64,000 nucleotides of DNA from Kuschelorhynchus macadamiae (GCA_030620095.1 JAUTXW010000951.1:40259-104258); one strand, 5' to 3'; positions 22,290-34,119 are shown, counted from the stretch's first letter. The notes: generated by a model not told the origin, from the sequence alone. Numbers and translations are program-made.

Positions 22290-24952
22290 GACAGCCTAAC
22301 TTGTCGCAATCTCCCCAGCATATCCTCGCAGAATTGGAGGCGTTGATTAAAATGATTGTCAATTAACAACTGTACCAGCCTAATTTTATTTCTTACTGAT
22401 ACGGTACTGATTCGTCTTAAGCACCTTGGATATAATACCAACATCAACTTTGATGATAAACATTCAATTAATACTGTTTTGCTTGTAAGTTTGCTCACAA
22501 CTTACGGTTTGGAAATGCATACTGACTCACCTACTCGTGTATCTAGAACTTCAGCCACTACTATTGATTACTTCTACTCAAACATTGATGTTACATCTTG
22601 CTCAGTCATAAATGCTGGCCTTTCTGACCACAAAGCTGTGTGTTGTACCTTTTCTGGTATGTTGGCTGAGATTAATGATAAATACTGTCATGGTAGAATC
22701 TTTAGTCAGGCAAATTTTGATGCATTTCGGCATCTTTGTCTTAATGTCAATTGGCTGGGTATAGAAGTGTCTCCACAGCCATTCACAACATTTCGCAATG
22801 TTTTACTAGACGTCTTTAACCGGGCTTTTCCATTGGGTCAGTTAAAGCATAGGAAAAAGAAACGGAAACTGTGGCTGACTAAAGGATTGAAAATATCTGC
22901 AGCCAATCTTCGTTGTCTTAACTATATTAAAAAATATTCTGATAATTTAGGTTTTATTTCGTATTGCTATAGATATCGTAGGATTTACCGGAGACTAGTA
23001 AATGCTGCAAAAAAATTATTATTATGAAAACCGACTTTCATGTGCTAAGAACAGACAGAAAGAGAGTTGGTGCATTATTAACGAATTGCAAAACAAATCT
23101 AATAGGTCTGGTTCTTATAGTGAATGTGTCCAGATACATTAAACAGTTTTTATTGCAGTTTTGGAGGAAAATTGGTCCAGAATTTGGCTGTGGGAGTTGA
23201 TCCTCTTTCTTATTTGAAAGATTTATCTGTTCCTGGTTCTTTTTTATTTTTTCCCCACACATAACCAGGAGATTAGTATAAAAAACAAGAAAGCTTGTGG
23301 AGATGACGAGATTTCAGCTGAAGTTCTCTTAAAGTTGCCGGAAGGTGCTTTGGATGCCCTCGCTTTTGCAATTAGTGATTCCTGGTCTAAAGGAGTTTTT
23401 CCTTCATGCCGAAAATCAGCAATAGTGATTCCCTTGCATAAGGGCGGGAATCTCAGTGAGCTCTCGAATTTTCGTCCAATTTCTCTTTTGTCTACGGTCT
23501 CCAAGGTTATTGAGAAAGTTGCGAAGAAGAGATTGTGTGAGTATCTTGAGAAATTTCATTTACTTACCTTGAATCAGTTTGGATTTCAGAATGCAAAAGG
23601 GACGCACGATGCAATTTTTGGTTTTCTCGAGAGTGTCTACACTAACATTAATCACGGAGAGGCGGCGGCAGTGGTTTTCTGTGATCTCTAAAAAGCTTTT
23701 GATTGTGTCGATCACAGAATATTGCTGTCTAAGCTCGAGTTGTATGGTTTCAGGGGCTCCGCGCTGTTGTGGTTTTCTTCATACCTTTCAGGTCGAAGCC
23801 AATCTGTAACTACTTCCGAAAGGCGATCTTCGTCATTGAGCATAAATTGTGATGTTCCGCAAGGGTCTGTTTTAGGTCCTGTCTTGTTCTTAATTTATAT
23901 TAATGATCTTGTGAAAGTTGACATATCAGGAAAATTTACCTTATTTGCGGACGACACCTCGATTGTTTGGCATTATTACGAGATTGCTCAGCTAAGGAAA
24001 ATTATAACTCAAGACTTGCTGGATGTTAAAAGATGGTGTGATTCAAACCGACTTTCCTTCAATTTGACGAAGACTAATGTTGTTTGTTTTAAGTGTGAGA
24101 TGCAGAACTTGCAGTTGGACAGTGTTACAATCCTTGACAGCCATGTGACAAGGTTTTTGTTGATAAAAATTTGCGTTTCGAGGATCACATTTTAAATTTG
24201 AGCAAGAAACTCTCTGCTTTGCAATCAGAATTGCAAGAAAGGAACTCGGAATGGCAGTGGCGCGTACCGTTTACTTTGCCTTATTTGAATCGCACCTCAG
24301 ATATGGGATTCCATTCTGGGGTTTTAGTAGTCAATATCTGTTAAACATCTTGTTTGTGCTGCGGAAGAAAGCTGTTCGCTTTATTGCTGGTGTGGGTCTG
24401 AGAGAATCCTGCAGACCTCATTTTCTGTCACAAAAAATCCTAACTCTTAGCTCTTTATTTATCCTCGAAACAGCATGTCTAATCTTTAAATACCGAGAAA
24501 ATATACAGCGTCCTGCAGGCCAACGAAACACCAGACAAGCTTTGGATTTGCCTTTGCTAGTGCCTACTTCTGCTTTGACTAAGAATTCTTTGATTTATGA
24601 GGGCAGAAAGCTTTTTAACCACTTGCCAAGTAGCCTTAGAACAATTGGGTCATTAAAACAATTTAAAAGAAGTCTTAAAAAAGTATTGTTAGGCAAAGCC
24701 TACTATAAACTTGCCGAATTTTATGCTGACCCTATTGCCTAATCTGTCTGGTTGTATATGTTATCTATCTTATGTTCTTTTTTCAGCTGTACTGTTTTGC
24801 ACATACTTGTATTTACTATGTTTGTATTTTATATTGTTTAGCTTGTTTAAAGATTTTTTTGTATACTATTAGACTTTATATTATTTTGTAGTATGCTTTA
24901 TGAATGGAAATCACATTTCCTCGATAATAAAGTATTTTTGAGTTTGAGTTGA
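22290..24952 (+). mobile_element. CR1-group LINE, 5'-truncated
   Basis: Starts inside the endonuclease and ends in a short TTTGAGTTTGAGTT tail (24936-24950) after an AATAAAG signal. A tandem simple-repeat 3' tail instead of poly(A) fits the CR1/L2 group. It lies between the Crypton and a mariner remnant. Confidence 0.8.
22356..24742 (+). pseudogene. CR1-group LINE ORF2 (endonuclease-RT), broken
   Basis: Endonuclease C-terminal half at 22356-22700 (DSPTRVSR, TTIDYFYSN, AGLSDHKAV). Reverse transcriptase follows at 23280-24200 with NFRPISLLSTVSKVIEK, DVPQGSVLGPVLFLIYINDL, TLFADDTSIVW (catalytic) and SNRLSFNLTKT. The C-terminal segment at 24251-24742 has ALFESHLRYGIPFWG and FNHLPSSLRTI. An in-frame TAA interrupts the DL-KAFDCVDH block at about 23690, and frameshifts separate the parts. 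Otherwise the catalytic residues are intact, so this is a moderately young dead copy. Confidence 0.85.
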
Positions 24953-25082
24953 TTTTCCTGTTATTCTAGAAACGTCAGGAATCGATCTGCTTGGATTTTC
25001 TAAAAATTAATTTTAATTAAACTTTTAGACTACTTCTGGAAATATTTGTTCACCTTCTAAATGTAATAATATAGTTAATTCC

Positions 25083-25790
25083 TTGTCCGAGTTTAATTTT
25101 GTTTGCCTTCTTGAAGAAGTGTTGACTGTCTGTGGTGATGATTGCTTTTCGAAGCCACTTTGTGGGTGGTCAAAACTATTTACGCATGGCAGAGAGTCAT
25201 TGGATGATGATCCCTGTGCAGGCCACCCTACTGAAGTGATTACTTCAGAGGACGTTGAAAAAACAAAGTGTTTAATACTCAATGAGGCAAGACTGAAGAA
25301 GGGACAATTATCAGCATTATTAAAAGTTTCCGACACTACGATTTTAAGAATCCTAAATGAATTAATATTTTTTGGCGTTTTGTAGAGGTGAACCAGGTTT
25401 AATTGCAGTGGACTGGAGATGAGACCTAGGTCCATCAATATGATCCTGAATCTAAGCAAGAGTCGATGCAGTGGCACGTTAAGGGCTCTCAAGCCCTCCA
25501 CTAAAGTTTAATGTGGCTTCCTCTACAAGAAAGCTAATGACAACGATCTTTTGGGTCTGCAAAGGCATTTTATTGATTGATTATCTAGGAAAGCGTCAGA
25601 CAGAACATCGCCTCAGAAACTGATGCACATTGTTACACGATAGTGCACTAGTACACAAGTCAAGGTCTGCGAAACCTGCAGTTTCCAACTGTGGCTTCAA
25701 AGAAATTGAACACCCACCTTGTAATCCAGACCTGGCCCCCGGTGATAATTTTTTTCCGAGCCTCACAAAAACAAAGGTCCCTCGTATATA
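25083..25790 (+). pseudogene. DD34D mariner transposase, broken
   Basis: The frame 25083-25385 reads CGDDCFSKPLCGWSKLF, ESLDDDPCAGHPTE and KKGQLSALLKVSDTTILRIL, the paired helix-turn-helix of classical mariners (the SETMAR-like D-D-P-R-x-G-R-P region). Further on TGDET-VHQYDPESKQESM is the mariner signature with its Trp codon now TAG. CNPDLAPGDNFF corresponds to the YSPDLAPxDYxLF signature holding the third Asp. The part with the second Asp (HDNAPAH) is only loosely visible. This is a different branch from the other mariner-type relics in the window. Confidence 0.8.
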
Positions 25791-26135
25791 ATTAATAATA
25801 TTATTTCTATATATTTTCTGTATTACAAAAGTTACTTTAAGGATGAAAGAGACAGGGTTGGTAGCACAGCACCTAATGTCTTTGCAAATTATTATATGTG
25901 ATAGATACTTTTACATAAGTGATCTGGACTCATTTAATACAACTTAATTACCATAATCTTAGGTTTAGTATTGTTTGTCGATTTTAGTTGTAAGGGAGCT
26001 TCATATTTGTAGTTCGTGTTTGATATTCCTGTACTATTATAGTTCGTGAGAAATTCGGGAGGTTTTGACTTATCTAAATTATATAGATTTTTGACTGTCT
26101 AAAGACTGTCATATTTATTTGGTTTTTTTTTTCAG
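25791..26135. other. Intron / upstream sequence before exon 26136
   Basis: AT-rich without genes. A good polypyrimidine tract (GGTTTTTTTTTTCAG) leads into the exon at 26136. Confidence 0.6.
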
Positions 26136-26312
26136 ATGGCATCCATACCATTGTCCCGGAGTTCGACTTACTCTACCTCGGACTCGGAATCGTCGGACGA
26201 TTTGTTGACGGCCTCCTGCAGCCTGCAAGAGATCCGACAGGAGGACCTGGCGGCCATTTTACCGGATCAAAGCGAGTGCAATGATTTCAACGATTTCGAC
26301 AAGAATCACAAG
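26136..26312 (+). CDS. ash1: Host gene exon 1 (first certain exon), Ash1-like protein
   Basis: The exon runs from a TTTTTTTTCAG acceptor to an AAG/GTATAA donor, phase 0 at both ends, 59 codons starting with ATG. The peptide is Ser/Asp-rich (TYSTSDSESSDDLLTA) followed by an acidic helix-like part (LQEIRQEDLAAILPDQ). The first base after the acceptor is the A of ATG, so either translation starts here or an earlier phase-0 exon adds residues (candidate at 11783). Codon use is GC-richer than the flanks, as in the other exons. The protein is inferred to be nuclear. The Ash1 label rests on the joined product, not on this exon. Confidence 0.6.
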
Positions 26313-26907
26313 GTATAATATATTTTTAACAAAAACAGTTACGGCCGGTGGCAGAAAGCTCAACTAAAGTTTAGAATGTTTAACGGAATTTCAAATTTGA
26401 CAGCGAGTTCCTAGATTTCTGTAAGCAGTTTGTCAAATCCGAAAGCTTGATTACATATTCTAAACAGCTATTAAGATTTGTGCAACCGGGGAGTTAGTCT
26501 ATTGACCATGTTATAACTAAATTACAGGGCTCAAAAAAAATGTCTCTTTTATTTCTTAAAGATAGTTATTAAAGTTTGAGACACATATTCTTAGATAGAT
26601 TAGGTTATAGAAAAACATATAGAAAATGTATGATGTTCAATTTTTTTTACAGGATGACTGGAAAATGTTCGTACTACTTTTCGGGCTATATAATAATATA
26701 AGATATTTCCCTTCCTATAAAGTTCTTATTGAAACTTTCATTTTTGCTTAGAAACTATATTATTTCAAACTTAGTTTATCTTAAAATTGCTAATAAGTTA
26801 TAATTGTTTCCAGAGCCAACATATGTTAAAAAAAACATATTATGCCGACATGTAATATACACATACGATGTTGTTAAATGTGCGATAAAATAAAAATATT
26901 AATTGAA
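26313..26907. other. Intron sequence, nothing recognised
   Basis: AT-rich start of the first certain intron. A TACAGGATG at 26650 resembles short-element termini. No gene seen. Confidence 0.5.
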
Positions 26908-27646
26908 ATAAGAACGAAAAAGGTAAATAACGTCCGCAGATAAATTAATAGGAAGTTTAACGGCCATTCGGACAAATAATTCTGCCTTTGATAAGCTAAT
27001 TCAGGTATAGGGTCCAAATCTCATGGACCAGAAAAATGCTTAAAGGCTTGTCGGTATAATGGTCCATGAGATTTGGACCCTATACCTGAATTAGCTTATC
27101 AAAGGCAGAATTATTTGTCCGAATGGCCGTTAAACTTCCTATTAATTTATCTGAGGACGTTATTTACCTTTTTTGTTCTTATTGAAACTTTGGTCTAAAA
27201 AGCCGATATTATGGATTTTCATCCTTTGGCGCTGTCGTTTCGCCAACAATAGTTGGTATCGCACGGCAAACAGAAAATTGAAAGCCTTCGCATATCGCGC
27301 TTGTGTTTTTAACTTTTACATTACTACTAGAGGTTCAAATAACAAGCCTCACATTTATACCCATAGATGACGCTTCTTTACTCTTTGGGTTAATTTCTTA
27401 CTGCCTTAACTTTTCATCGTGTATAGTCTAACTGCCGTTAAATATTTTTCATCATCTACCATATGGCTGCATTGGCGTGATGAGCCCCAAAAGGGCGAAA
27501 CGTCGTCAGTTGTGCCGGTAGAGATGATGAAAAATGCTTAAAGGCTTGTCGGTATAATGGTCCATTAGATTTGGACCCTATACCTGAATTGGCTTATCAA
27601 AGGCAGAATTATTTGTCCGAATGGCCGTTAAACTTCCTATTAATTA
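26908..27646. repeat. Penelope-like repeat cluster: inverted plus direct copies
   Basis: Arm 26908-27029 and arm 27061-27182 are almost perfect reverse complements separated by 31 bases. A third copy at 27529-27646 repeats 27031-27148 directly, 498 bases downstream. Between the copies lies unique sequence ending in a hammerhead-like core (27477-27504) flanked by its own short inverted repeat ATTTTTCATCATCTACC / GGTAGAGATGATGAAAAAT. Mixed direct and inverted terminal units with a hammerhead motif are a known trait of Penelope-like elements. No GIY-YIG/RT protein is present, so the assignment is by architecture only. Confidence 0.5.
27473..27510 (+). ncRNA. Hammerhead-ribozyme-like core motif
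   Basis: The order is GTGATGA (27477-27483), stem II GCCC/GGGC around CAAAA, GAAA (27497-27500), then CGTC (27501-27504). This equals the hammerhead core CUGANGA, stem II, GAAA, except that the first core C is G. A complete 5' partner for stem III was not found close by, so activity is doubtful. It lies just upstream of a direct-repeat unit, as in Penelope-like pseudo-LTRs. Confidence 0.4.
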
Positions 27647-27854
27647 ATTGAAATATTTAAAAAAAAGTAAAATATCAGTCTTGTTGCTAAGTTATAAGGC
27701 TTTAAGATGTTATTTATGCTTATTCTCTTATTCTCAAAATATGAAAAATATTTTTTACATCGCCCTATATAAGAAAAAAATTAAATCTCAATGATTTTGA
27801 ATATGTGGTTCTATAATCACTATATATCTCAAAAGTTTTATTAAAGAATAATAA

Positions 27855-30232
27855 CACAGGGTAACAAAATGAAAACAAAAATTTGGAGCCGGAAATCTAA
27901 CAACTGATTTTAGATGTTTTTAATATGCTGATTTCAAAAATGCCACCAGATTTTTTCTATCAGCTCTAGTTTTTAAGATACAGGTTACAGGTTAATTGAT
28001 ATTTTTTTCTGATTAAGGACAACAAATAAAGAGATAAATATGTACTTAATCAAAATAGTCAAAATAGAAATTTCCCAGAATCTAATTAACCAAATGGATA
28101 CCTGGAATTGTCCCTGATCCAATGTTCCTATACTAGGAATTACTCAATACACTGCTCTTAATTACTTTTATACCTGTAACTGCCCATGACCCGATCCTTC
28201 TATACCTGCTTGGCTTTACTCGATTTAGTATATTACTGAGTTTTCCCAAGTGAAGTTGTGCTATCTTTTTGTGTAAATTTTGGTCGTTTTGTAGTATCAA
28301 GACACTAAACCGGAACAATGGCATCCACAAGCAGACGTACCTGTGTAAATCATCCCGATGTTTTTTGTTATGTGTGTGGTGAATACACTTTGAAAGAAGC
28401 AGAAAGACGATTTCTGACTTTGTGAAAAGAGCTTATCTTGCCTATTTTGGCGTTCATTTAGGAGATCAAGATAAATCTTGAGCCCCACATTTCATATGTA
28501 AAACATGTGTTGAACATTCGCGACAGCGAACAACTGGAAAGAGGATGTGCCTAAAGTTTGGTGTACCAATGGTTTGGAGAGAACCGCGAAACCATCATGA
28601 CGACTGCTATTTTTGTCTCGTTAATATTAAAGGCATAAATAGAAACAATTGATACAAATGGACATATCCTGATCTAGATTCTGCAAGAAGGCCTGTAGCG
28701 CATTCGGAAGAAATACCCGTTCCATCATTCAGCAGTCTACCCGAACTGACAGAAGATGATACAGAAACAAACATCAACGTCTGACGAAGTTAAAAGAATT
28801 CAATCAGAAAACGACAGCGAATTTGAAGCAGATTTAGCAACTCCGCAGTGTTTCAATCAAGAAGAACTAAACGATCTTATAAGAGACCTGAATCTCTCAA
28901 AGGAATCCGCTGAATTACTTGCATCCAGATTAAAAGAAAAAAATTTACTTTGTCCAGGTACTAATATTACATTTTATCGTAAAGTAAGAGAAAAGGATCT
29001 GCTGCCTTTTTTGCTCAGGAAAATCACTTGGTATTCTGTAACAATATAAAAGGGCTCTTAGAAAAAATGGGTTTGCCTGAATACACTCCAGATGATTGGC
29101 GCCTTTTTATTGACAGTTCAAAACGTAGTTTAAAATGTGTTCTTTTACATAACGGTAACAAATATGGCTCAATTCCTATTGGTCATTCAACTTCCATGAA
29201 GGATGAATATGAAACAGTTGCATTAGTTTTGAGAAAAATTAAATACGAAGAATATCAGTGGGCAATTTGTGTTGATTTAAAAATGGTTAACTTCCTCCTT
29301 GGACAGCAGAGTGGTTATACAAAATATTCTTGTTTTTTTGTACCTTTGGGACAACAGAGCTAAAAATGGGCACTGGGTTAACAAAAAGTGGCCTTCAAGA
29401 GATGTCATGATTCAAGTAAAACAAAACGTGATCAACGAACCTTTGGTTTCAAGAGCCCTTGCATATCAAGCTAGGCCTAATGAAGAAATTTGTGAAGGCT
29501 TTAAATCGAGATGGAAATTGTTTTGGATATTTGTCACGTACATTTCTTGGCATTAGCACGGAAAAACTATAAGCTGGTATATTTGATGGTCCTTAAATAA
29601 GGCAACTTGTTAAAGATTCACAATTCACCACATCGATGAACGAGACTGAATCTAACGCTTGGTGTTCATTTGTTCAAGTAGTAAAAAATTTCCTTGGCAA
29701 TCATAAAGCAGAGAATTACGTAGAATTAGTGGAAACTATGCTTTCAAAGATTAATATTCTCGGCTGTAACATGAATATAAAAGTTCACTACCTCCACAGC
29801 CACCTAGATCGTTTTCCAGAAAACTTAGGTGATTGTAGTGAAGAACAGGGGGAAAGATTCCATCAGGATATTAAAACTATGGAAGATCGTTATCAAGGAC
29901 GATGGGATAGCCACATGATGGCGGACTACTGCTGGAGCCTTCAGCGAGACTGCCCTAGTAAACTCCATTCTAGAAAGTCGTATAAAAGAAAATTTTTATG
30001 TGATTAGTGACTAATGTAATTATGTAAATTAAGTTTTTGCAATACATACTTAAATCCATGTGTCTTTGTTTTTTAACTGGCAATAGTAATATATATTATA
30101 ACAGTTATAACGTAAAATATATACACATTTTTTTTTAAACTAGGTCTGATAGACAAAATCTGAGAACTTTTTTACATTCCGCATCCAAAACAGTTAAAAA
30201 ATCGCAGGCACCAAAATGTGTGTTGACCTGTG
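27855..30232 (+). mobile_element. CACAG-ended DNA transposon, copy B
   Basis: 2.38 kb, ends CACAGGGTAACAAAATG (left) and CACAGGTCAACACACA (right, reverse complement), with TTTGGAGCCGG / TTTTGGTGCCTGC as the inner part of the terminal repeat. TAATAA flanks both sides (27849-27854 and 30233-30238), a possible 6-bp target duplication, though the sequence is simple. It is the inverted partner of copy A, 13 kb away, and sits in the intron between host exons 1 and 2. Confidence 0.8.
28321..30007 (+). pseudogene. Transposase-like gene of the CACAG element, copy B (broken)
   Basis: Begins with an ATG in MASTSRRTCVNHPDVFCYVC and ends at a TAG shared with copy A. It has the same order as copy A: Cys-rich finger, GVPMVW block, SNDSEFEADLATPQ-like acidic linker with LNDLIRDLNLSKESAELLAS (a helical segment), DWRLFIDSSKRSLK, WAICVDLKMVNFLLGQQS, SHLDRFPENLGD, EQGERFHQDIKTMEDRYQG and MMADYCWSL. 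Frameshifts occur at different places from copy A, so a consensus of A and B would show most of the protein. A 25-base duplication near 29300-29350 is one of the lesions. Inactive. Confidence 0.7.
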
Positions 30233-30804
30233 TAATAAATAAAAAGTTATTAAAATGTGAACATTTTTTCGCCCACCGTGTAGATATAAAAAAATTAAAA
30301 TGGGAAGTTATAGAGTGCTATTGTTTTAGGATCATTTTGCACAAAAAGTTGAAGGGGATACATCTGTTAAGCCCAAAATACCCGATAATAAAACTGAATG
30401 TGCAGCCAGAAAATGCACAGAGCTTAATAAGGGGAAATTTAAATTCTGAAATTTTTCTGTTGTTAGGAAATATCAGTCGGAGAAAATTAACTATAGATTC
30501 TGATCGATTTTATGAGGAACTGTCGTGCTGAGTTCAATAAAATAATTTTATTACGCGTGTGACGTCAAAAGTCAATCGTGTTTTAGTTTCAAACAATGGC
30601 AATAAATGACAATTCATGTCAAAAATGTCTGTTTAAAGCACATCAAAATTTCAAATATTTGTGCAAAGTTTTGATGATTAAGATGCTTAATTGGTCCTTG
30701 TTTTTAAAATTTTGGTCTCCAAAATCTGTTTTGTTGAGGGGCCTGCATTAGCTTCTGTTATAACCCAATGTTCTATTAATCACAAATTAAAACATTTTTT
30801 ACAG
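30233..30804. other. Intron sequence before exon 2
   Basis: A 103-codon open frame (30220-30531) has no recognisable motif. A perfect TGACGTCA occurs at 30560-30567. Nothing else supported. Confidence 0.45.
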
Positions 30805-31330
30805 GATTCACCCGCGACCGGCGACATGTCTGGTTCGGACATGGAACTACCCCAACAGGCCATTAATTCCTTGATCCAGCGTACCACCGAGTCTTCGAGC
30901 GACGAGGAGGGTCACCAGTTGCCCAACCCCCAGACCTTATTCGCCAATAGCCTACTGCAGCAGTTCGTACCCAACAATCCCCTCCTGAGTCCTCCCTCTG
31001 AGCACGCCACCTTGACGCCCTCCGTGAATGACAGCCTGAGCCCTTCGAAGTCGTTGAGCACCAGTAGCGCGAGTACCGTCGGCTTACAGAATAATTCGGT
31101 CACGTCCACGAACAAGAGTACCGCCCTCGATAACAACTGTCAAACTGCGAAAAAAGATGTGGGCGGGGAGGGCGTTAGTGTCACGCTGAAGCGGGGCAGA
31201 GGCCGGCCGAAGCGGGGGGCCAGGGGGAGGAAGCTAAAGACGAGCTCCGGCTTAAAAAATTTGGAAAAATCTGCGATCGAGAAGAATATTCAGGATTTTT
31301 GCGGAGGCCCGAATGTGAGTCCTGATTCTG
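30805..31330 (+). CDS. ash1: Host gene exon 2, AT-hook-containing
   Basis: Acceptor TTTTTTACAG, donor TCTG/GTAAGT; starts in phase 0 and ends after the first base of a Gly codon. It encodes about residues 60-234 of the joined protein: acidic-Ser stretch (TESSSDEEGHQ), Pro/Ser-rich disordered part (SLSPSKSLSTSSAST), then a basic patch GRGRPKRGARGRK (about residues 189-201) that matches the AT-hook core GRP flanked by basic residues, which binds the minor groove of AT-rich DNA. The high GC content contrasts sharply with the surrounding introns. It extends the previous exon in frame (NHK to DSPATGD). Confidence 0.75.
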
Positions 31331-32322
31331 GTAAGTTAATTTTTTTTAACCAGTTTTTTCTTGGATTGTATACACGTAAGCTAACTTATACCGCTCCTCA
31401 AATTTTGCGTAATGCGGGGTTAAGATGATTTATATAATCTGATTATAATCATGATTGTAATCAAACGATTTTTAATGAATGAAATAATTTTTTTTTAATT
31501 TTCCGAAAGATACTGCTTTTTTATTGATTAAATGTCTATTTATGAAAATGAAGTTTTGAAAATGTTTGAATGAAGCCAAATACAAATATAGCATCTTTTG
31601 TAATAAACTCTTATATGTACAACATTTAAAATTAACTAGAACAATACAAAAGTTCAAAAATACTAAAATAAGTATGCTTCCGAACAGAAGAATTACTTAA
31701 GTATTCATTTTTTTAAAGAGAAATACTAATTCAGATTTCATTGCCAGATCTATTTCTGATACTAGAGTGAACAAATCCATATGTAGAAAACATTCTTTTC
31801 AAGTCCGAAGAAGATGCACAGTCACATAAAATGTTGTAAACTGAGGCTATGAAAAGAATGCAAGTATCCATGGAAACGGTGAATTACTCATTAGTGACTG
31901 ACTAAAGTTCTATATATCCGTAGCAACGGGCTGCTTTTGACAAAACTCTTTCGTAGCGGCTTCAGATCCGTGCGACATACTTTACTTTATTGATTTCTGC
32001 AATGGCTTCTTGAGATCTCCAACATACTTCGCTAGGAAACGTGGTTTTCGAAAAGGGGTCTGATTTGGGTTCTAACTTGATTACTAATAGTAATAATACT
32101 GTGTTTGGGAAATATTTACCAACAATATCTAAAGCAGCTTTTTTTTCTTTGTTTTATAGATGGTATTCATTTTTTATTTCTGATAAAATCCAATAAGCAT
32201 GCCAAAAAGTCAAAAGGTATTAAAACTTGATTATATATCTTGTTTAATGGAGCTGATATTGATTTAAATTTGTGTCCTCATTTTCGAAATTATCAAAAAC
32301 ATATACAGCGAGTAACAAAAGT
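31331..32322. other. Intron, nothing recognised
   Basis: AT-rich unique-looking sequence after the exon 2 donor. No gene or repeat family identified. Confidence 0.55.
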
Positions 32323-33475
32323 ATCAATCAATCAATCAATCAATCTCTTTATTCAAAAAATTGTACAATACAAAAATATACCATACAATTGAATGAAGTG
32401 GCGTCAAAATTACACACAAAACAAAATGAAATAAATCTTAAAACAATACTAACAATTCACGACAACAGATTAAAAATCACACTCTAGGAATTTTGGTACA
32501 AAAAATATGGTTCCTTTATACTCTAAAAACTAAATGTGAACCAGCTAAAATACATAGAATAAAATAAATAAAATAAATCTTACAACAGCAATAACACTTT
32601 CTGAGACAGACTAAAAATTTGACTCTAAGAATTCATTTACACTGTATGGTTCTTGCTCCAGTAAAATATTTAACACAGCTTTTTTATATACGTTCAGTTG
32701 AGTTTCTACTTTTAAATGGTTTGGCAACTTATTGAAAAACTTAATACATGCGTATGCGGGACCCTTTTCAGTAGCACTTAGTTTGTGAATTGGATTGTTA
32801 AGGCCAACATACCTGGTGTTAAACTGATGCCGAATTTCAAGTTTAGAGAACTTGTCCCTATTCTTAAACAGGAAGACCAAACACTCATATATGTCTAATC
32901 CTGGAAAAGTGACAATTTGTAATGCCTTGAACTTTCCTCTGCATGATTCCATCCATTTAAGAGACAAGATGACTCGTATGGCTCTTTTTGGCACCACAAA
33001 AGCACGCTGAGCATCCACACTTCCCCCCCAGAACATAACACCAAACCGAAGCACAGAATGGATGTGTGCAAAATACACAACTCTCAAGTTGTTACGATCT
33101 AGATATTTGGACATTACTCTTAGAGAATAGCAAGCTGAGTTAAGCTTCTTACAAACACTCGAAACCCACCCAACCCAGTCAAGATTTTGATCCACAAGAA
33201 TGCCCAAGAATTTTGCACTCTTGGCCAGATCCACACTCTGAGCCCCGATGTCTACCGCATCTGGTATGTCCCCATTTTTACGCTTGGATCTGAAGCACAG
33301 GAAGGTTGTCTTGTCTTCGTTGACTATTAATCTGTTTCTTGAAAACCACTCATGGGCCTTGTTCAGTTGTCGACTAGACAGATTGAGAAAGCTCCGACAA
33401 TGTGGAACCAATGACAAGGATGTTTGTGTCGTCAGCAAAGTTGACAAGATGGGAATTTAGATTTAGTATTTCTGT
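32323..33475 (-). mobile_element. CR1-group LINE, strongly 5'-truncated
   Basis: The 3' end on the minus strand is a (GATT)n tail (32323-32345 as TCAA repeats on +), preceded by an AATAAAG signal, as expected for the CR1/L2 group. The body carries only the C-terminal part of the RT gene. It lies in host intron 2. Confidence 0.8.
32611..33447 (-). pseudogene. LINE ORF2 C-terminal part, long open frame
   Basis: 278 codons without a stop. NRLIVNEDKTTFLCF is RT block after the catalytic site, KFLGILVDQNLDW is the thumb block, then AHIHSVLRFGVMFWGG, RAIRVILSLKWMESCRGKF and KFFNKLPNHLKVETQLNVYKK give the typical CR1/Jockey C-terminal segment. The catalytic ADD lies beyond the 5' truncation, so the piece has no polymerase activity. 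The long intact frame suggests a recent insertion. Confidence 0.8.
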
Positions 33476-33828
33476 TGCCAGGTTATGTATGAGTATGAAA
33501 TTATGCCGGACTCAATGACGACTTCTGCATTTCTGCCAAGTTTACCGTTTTTCAATTAAAAAAGGAAAAAAAAAAAAAAATTGAACATCCTATATTATGT
33601 TACTTTTTCTGCGTAAAATTCTCAATACTTTTTATTAAGAGCATTTTTTATAAAAGTTAAAAATTTTTGCAAAAATAAGGGTTTAGTATCCATAATTTTA
33701 TTAAAATACCTGCACACAAAAGGTTATCTGATATGTTTGACAACGTCAGTTTTGTTGGTTTACAAAAATGGATTGTTTAACTGAAACCTAACGAGTTGAA
33801 ATTTTAGTTATACCTGCTGGGTTATGGG

Positions 33829-34119
33829 GACAGAATGCGAAACCTGCAAGATGTTTGTAACATTTTTAATGACAAATATCCTAACAGAAATCAGATTACT
33901 AAATCTACCATAAGTAAAATTAACAAAAAATTTCATGAGACTGAAAAGCTAAGAAATACTGAACGTTCTGGCAGACTGAAAAGCACAATAATTTCTCAGC
34001 TTGGTACCAAAACACTGGCAAGAGAAAACAGCGTCTCAACTTTAAAAGTAAGTGGTATAAAACAACGGAAACAATACAATATAAAAAAGAAATATCTAAT
34101 ACAACAAACAATAAATTAA
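33829..34119 (+). pseudogene. Transposase N-terminus in left arm
   Basis: RMRNLQDVCNIFNDKYPNRN, TKSTISKINKKFHETEKLRN and ERSGRLKS form the helix-turn-helix N-terminus of an insect mariner-type transposase. The frame stays open for 94 codons and reaches TKTLARENSVSTLKVSG, slightly past the arm homology, then no catalytic domain follows. The extra coding outside the arm leaves open that this is the remnant of a second, oppositely oriented copy. Confidence 0.65.

Noticed and set aside
30220..30531. 103-codon + strand open frame after copy B
   Set aside because: It starts inside the transposon end, has no recognisable domain and no gene-like GC rise.
34010..34119. A host gene coding for the 94-codon + frame at 33835-34119
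   Set aside because: The peptide is a transposase helix-turn-helix repeated in the right arm on the other strand, so it belongs to the transposon.
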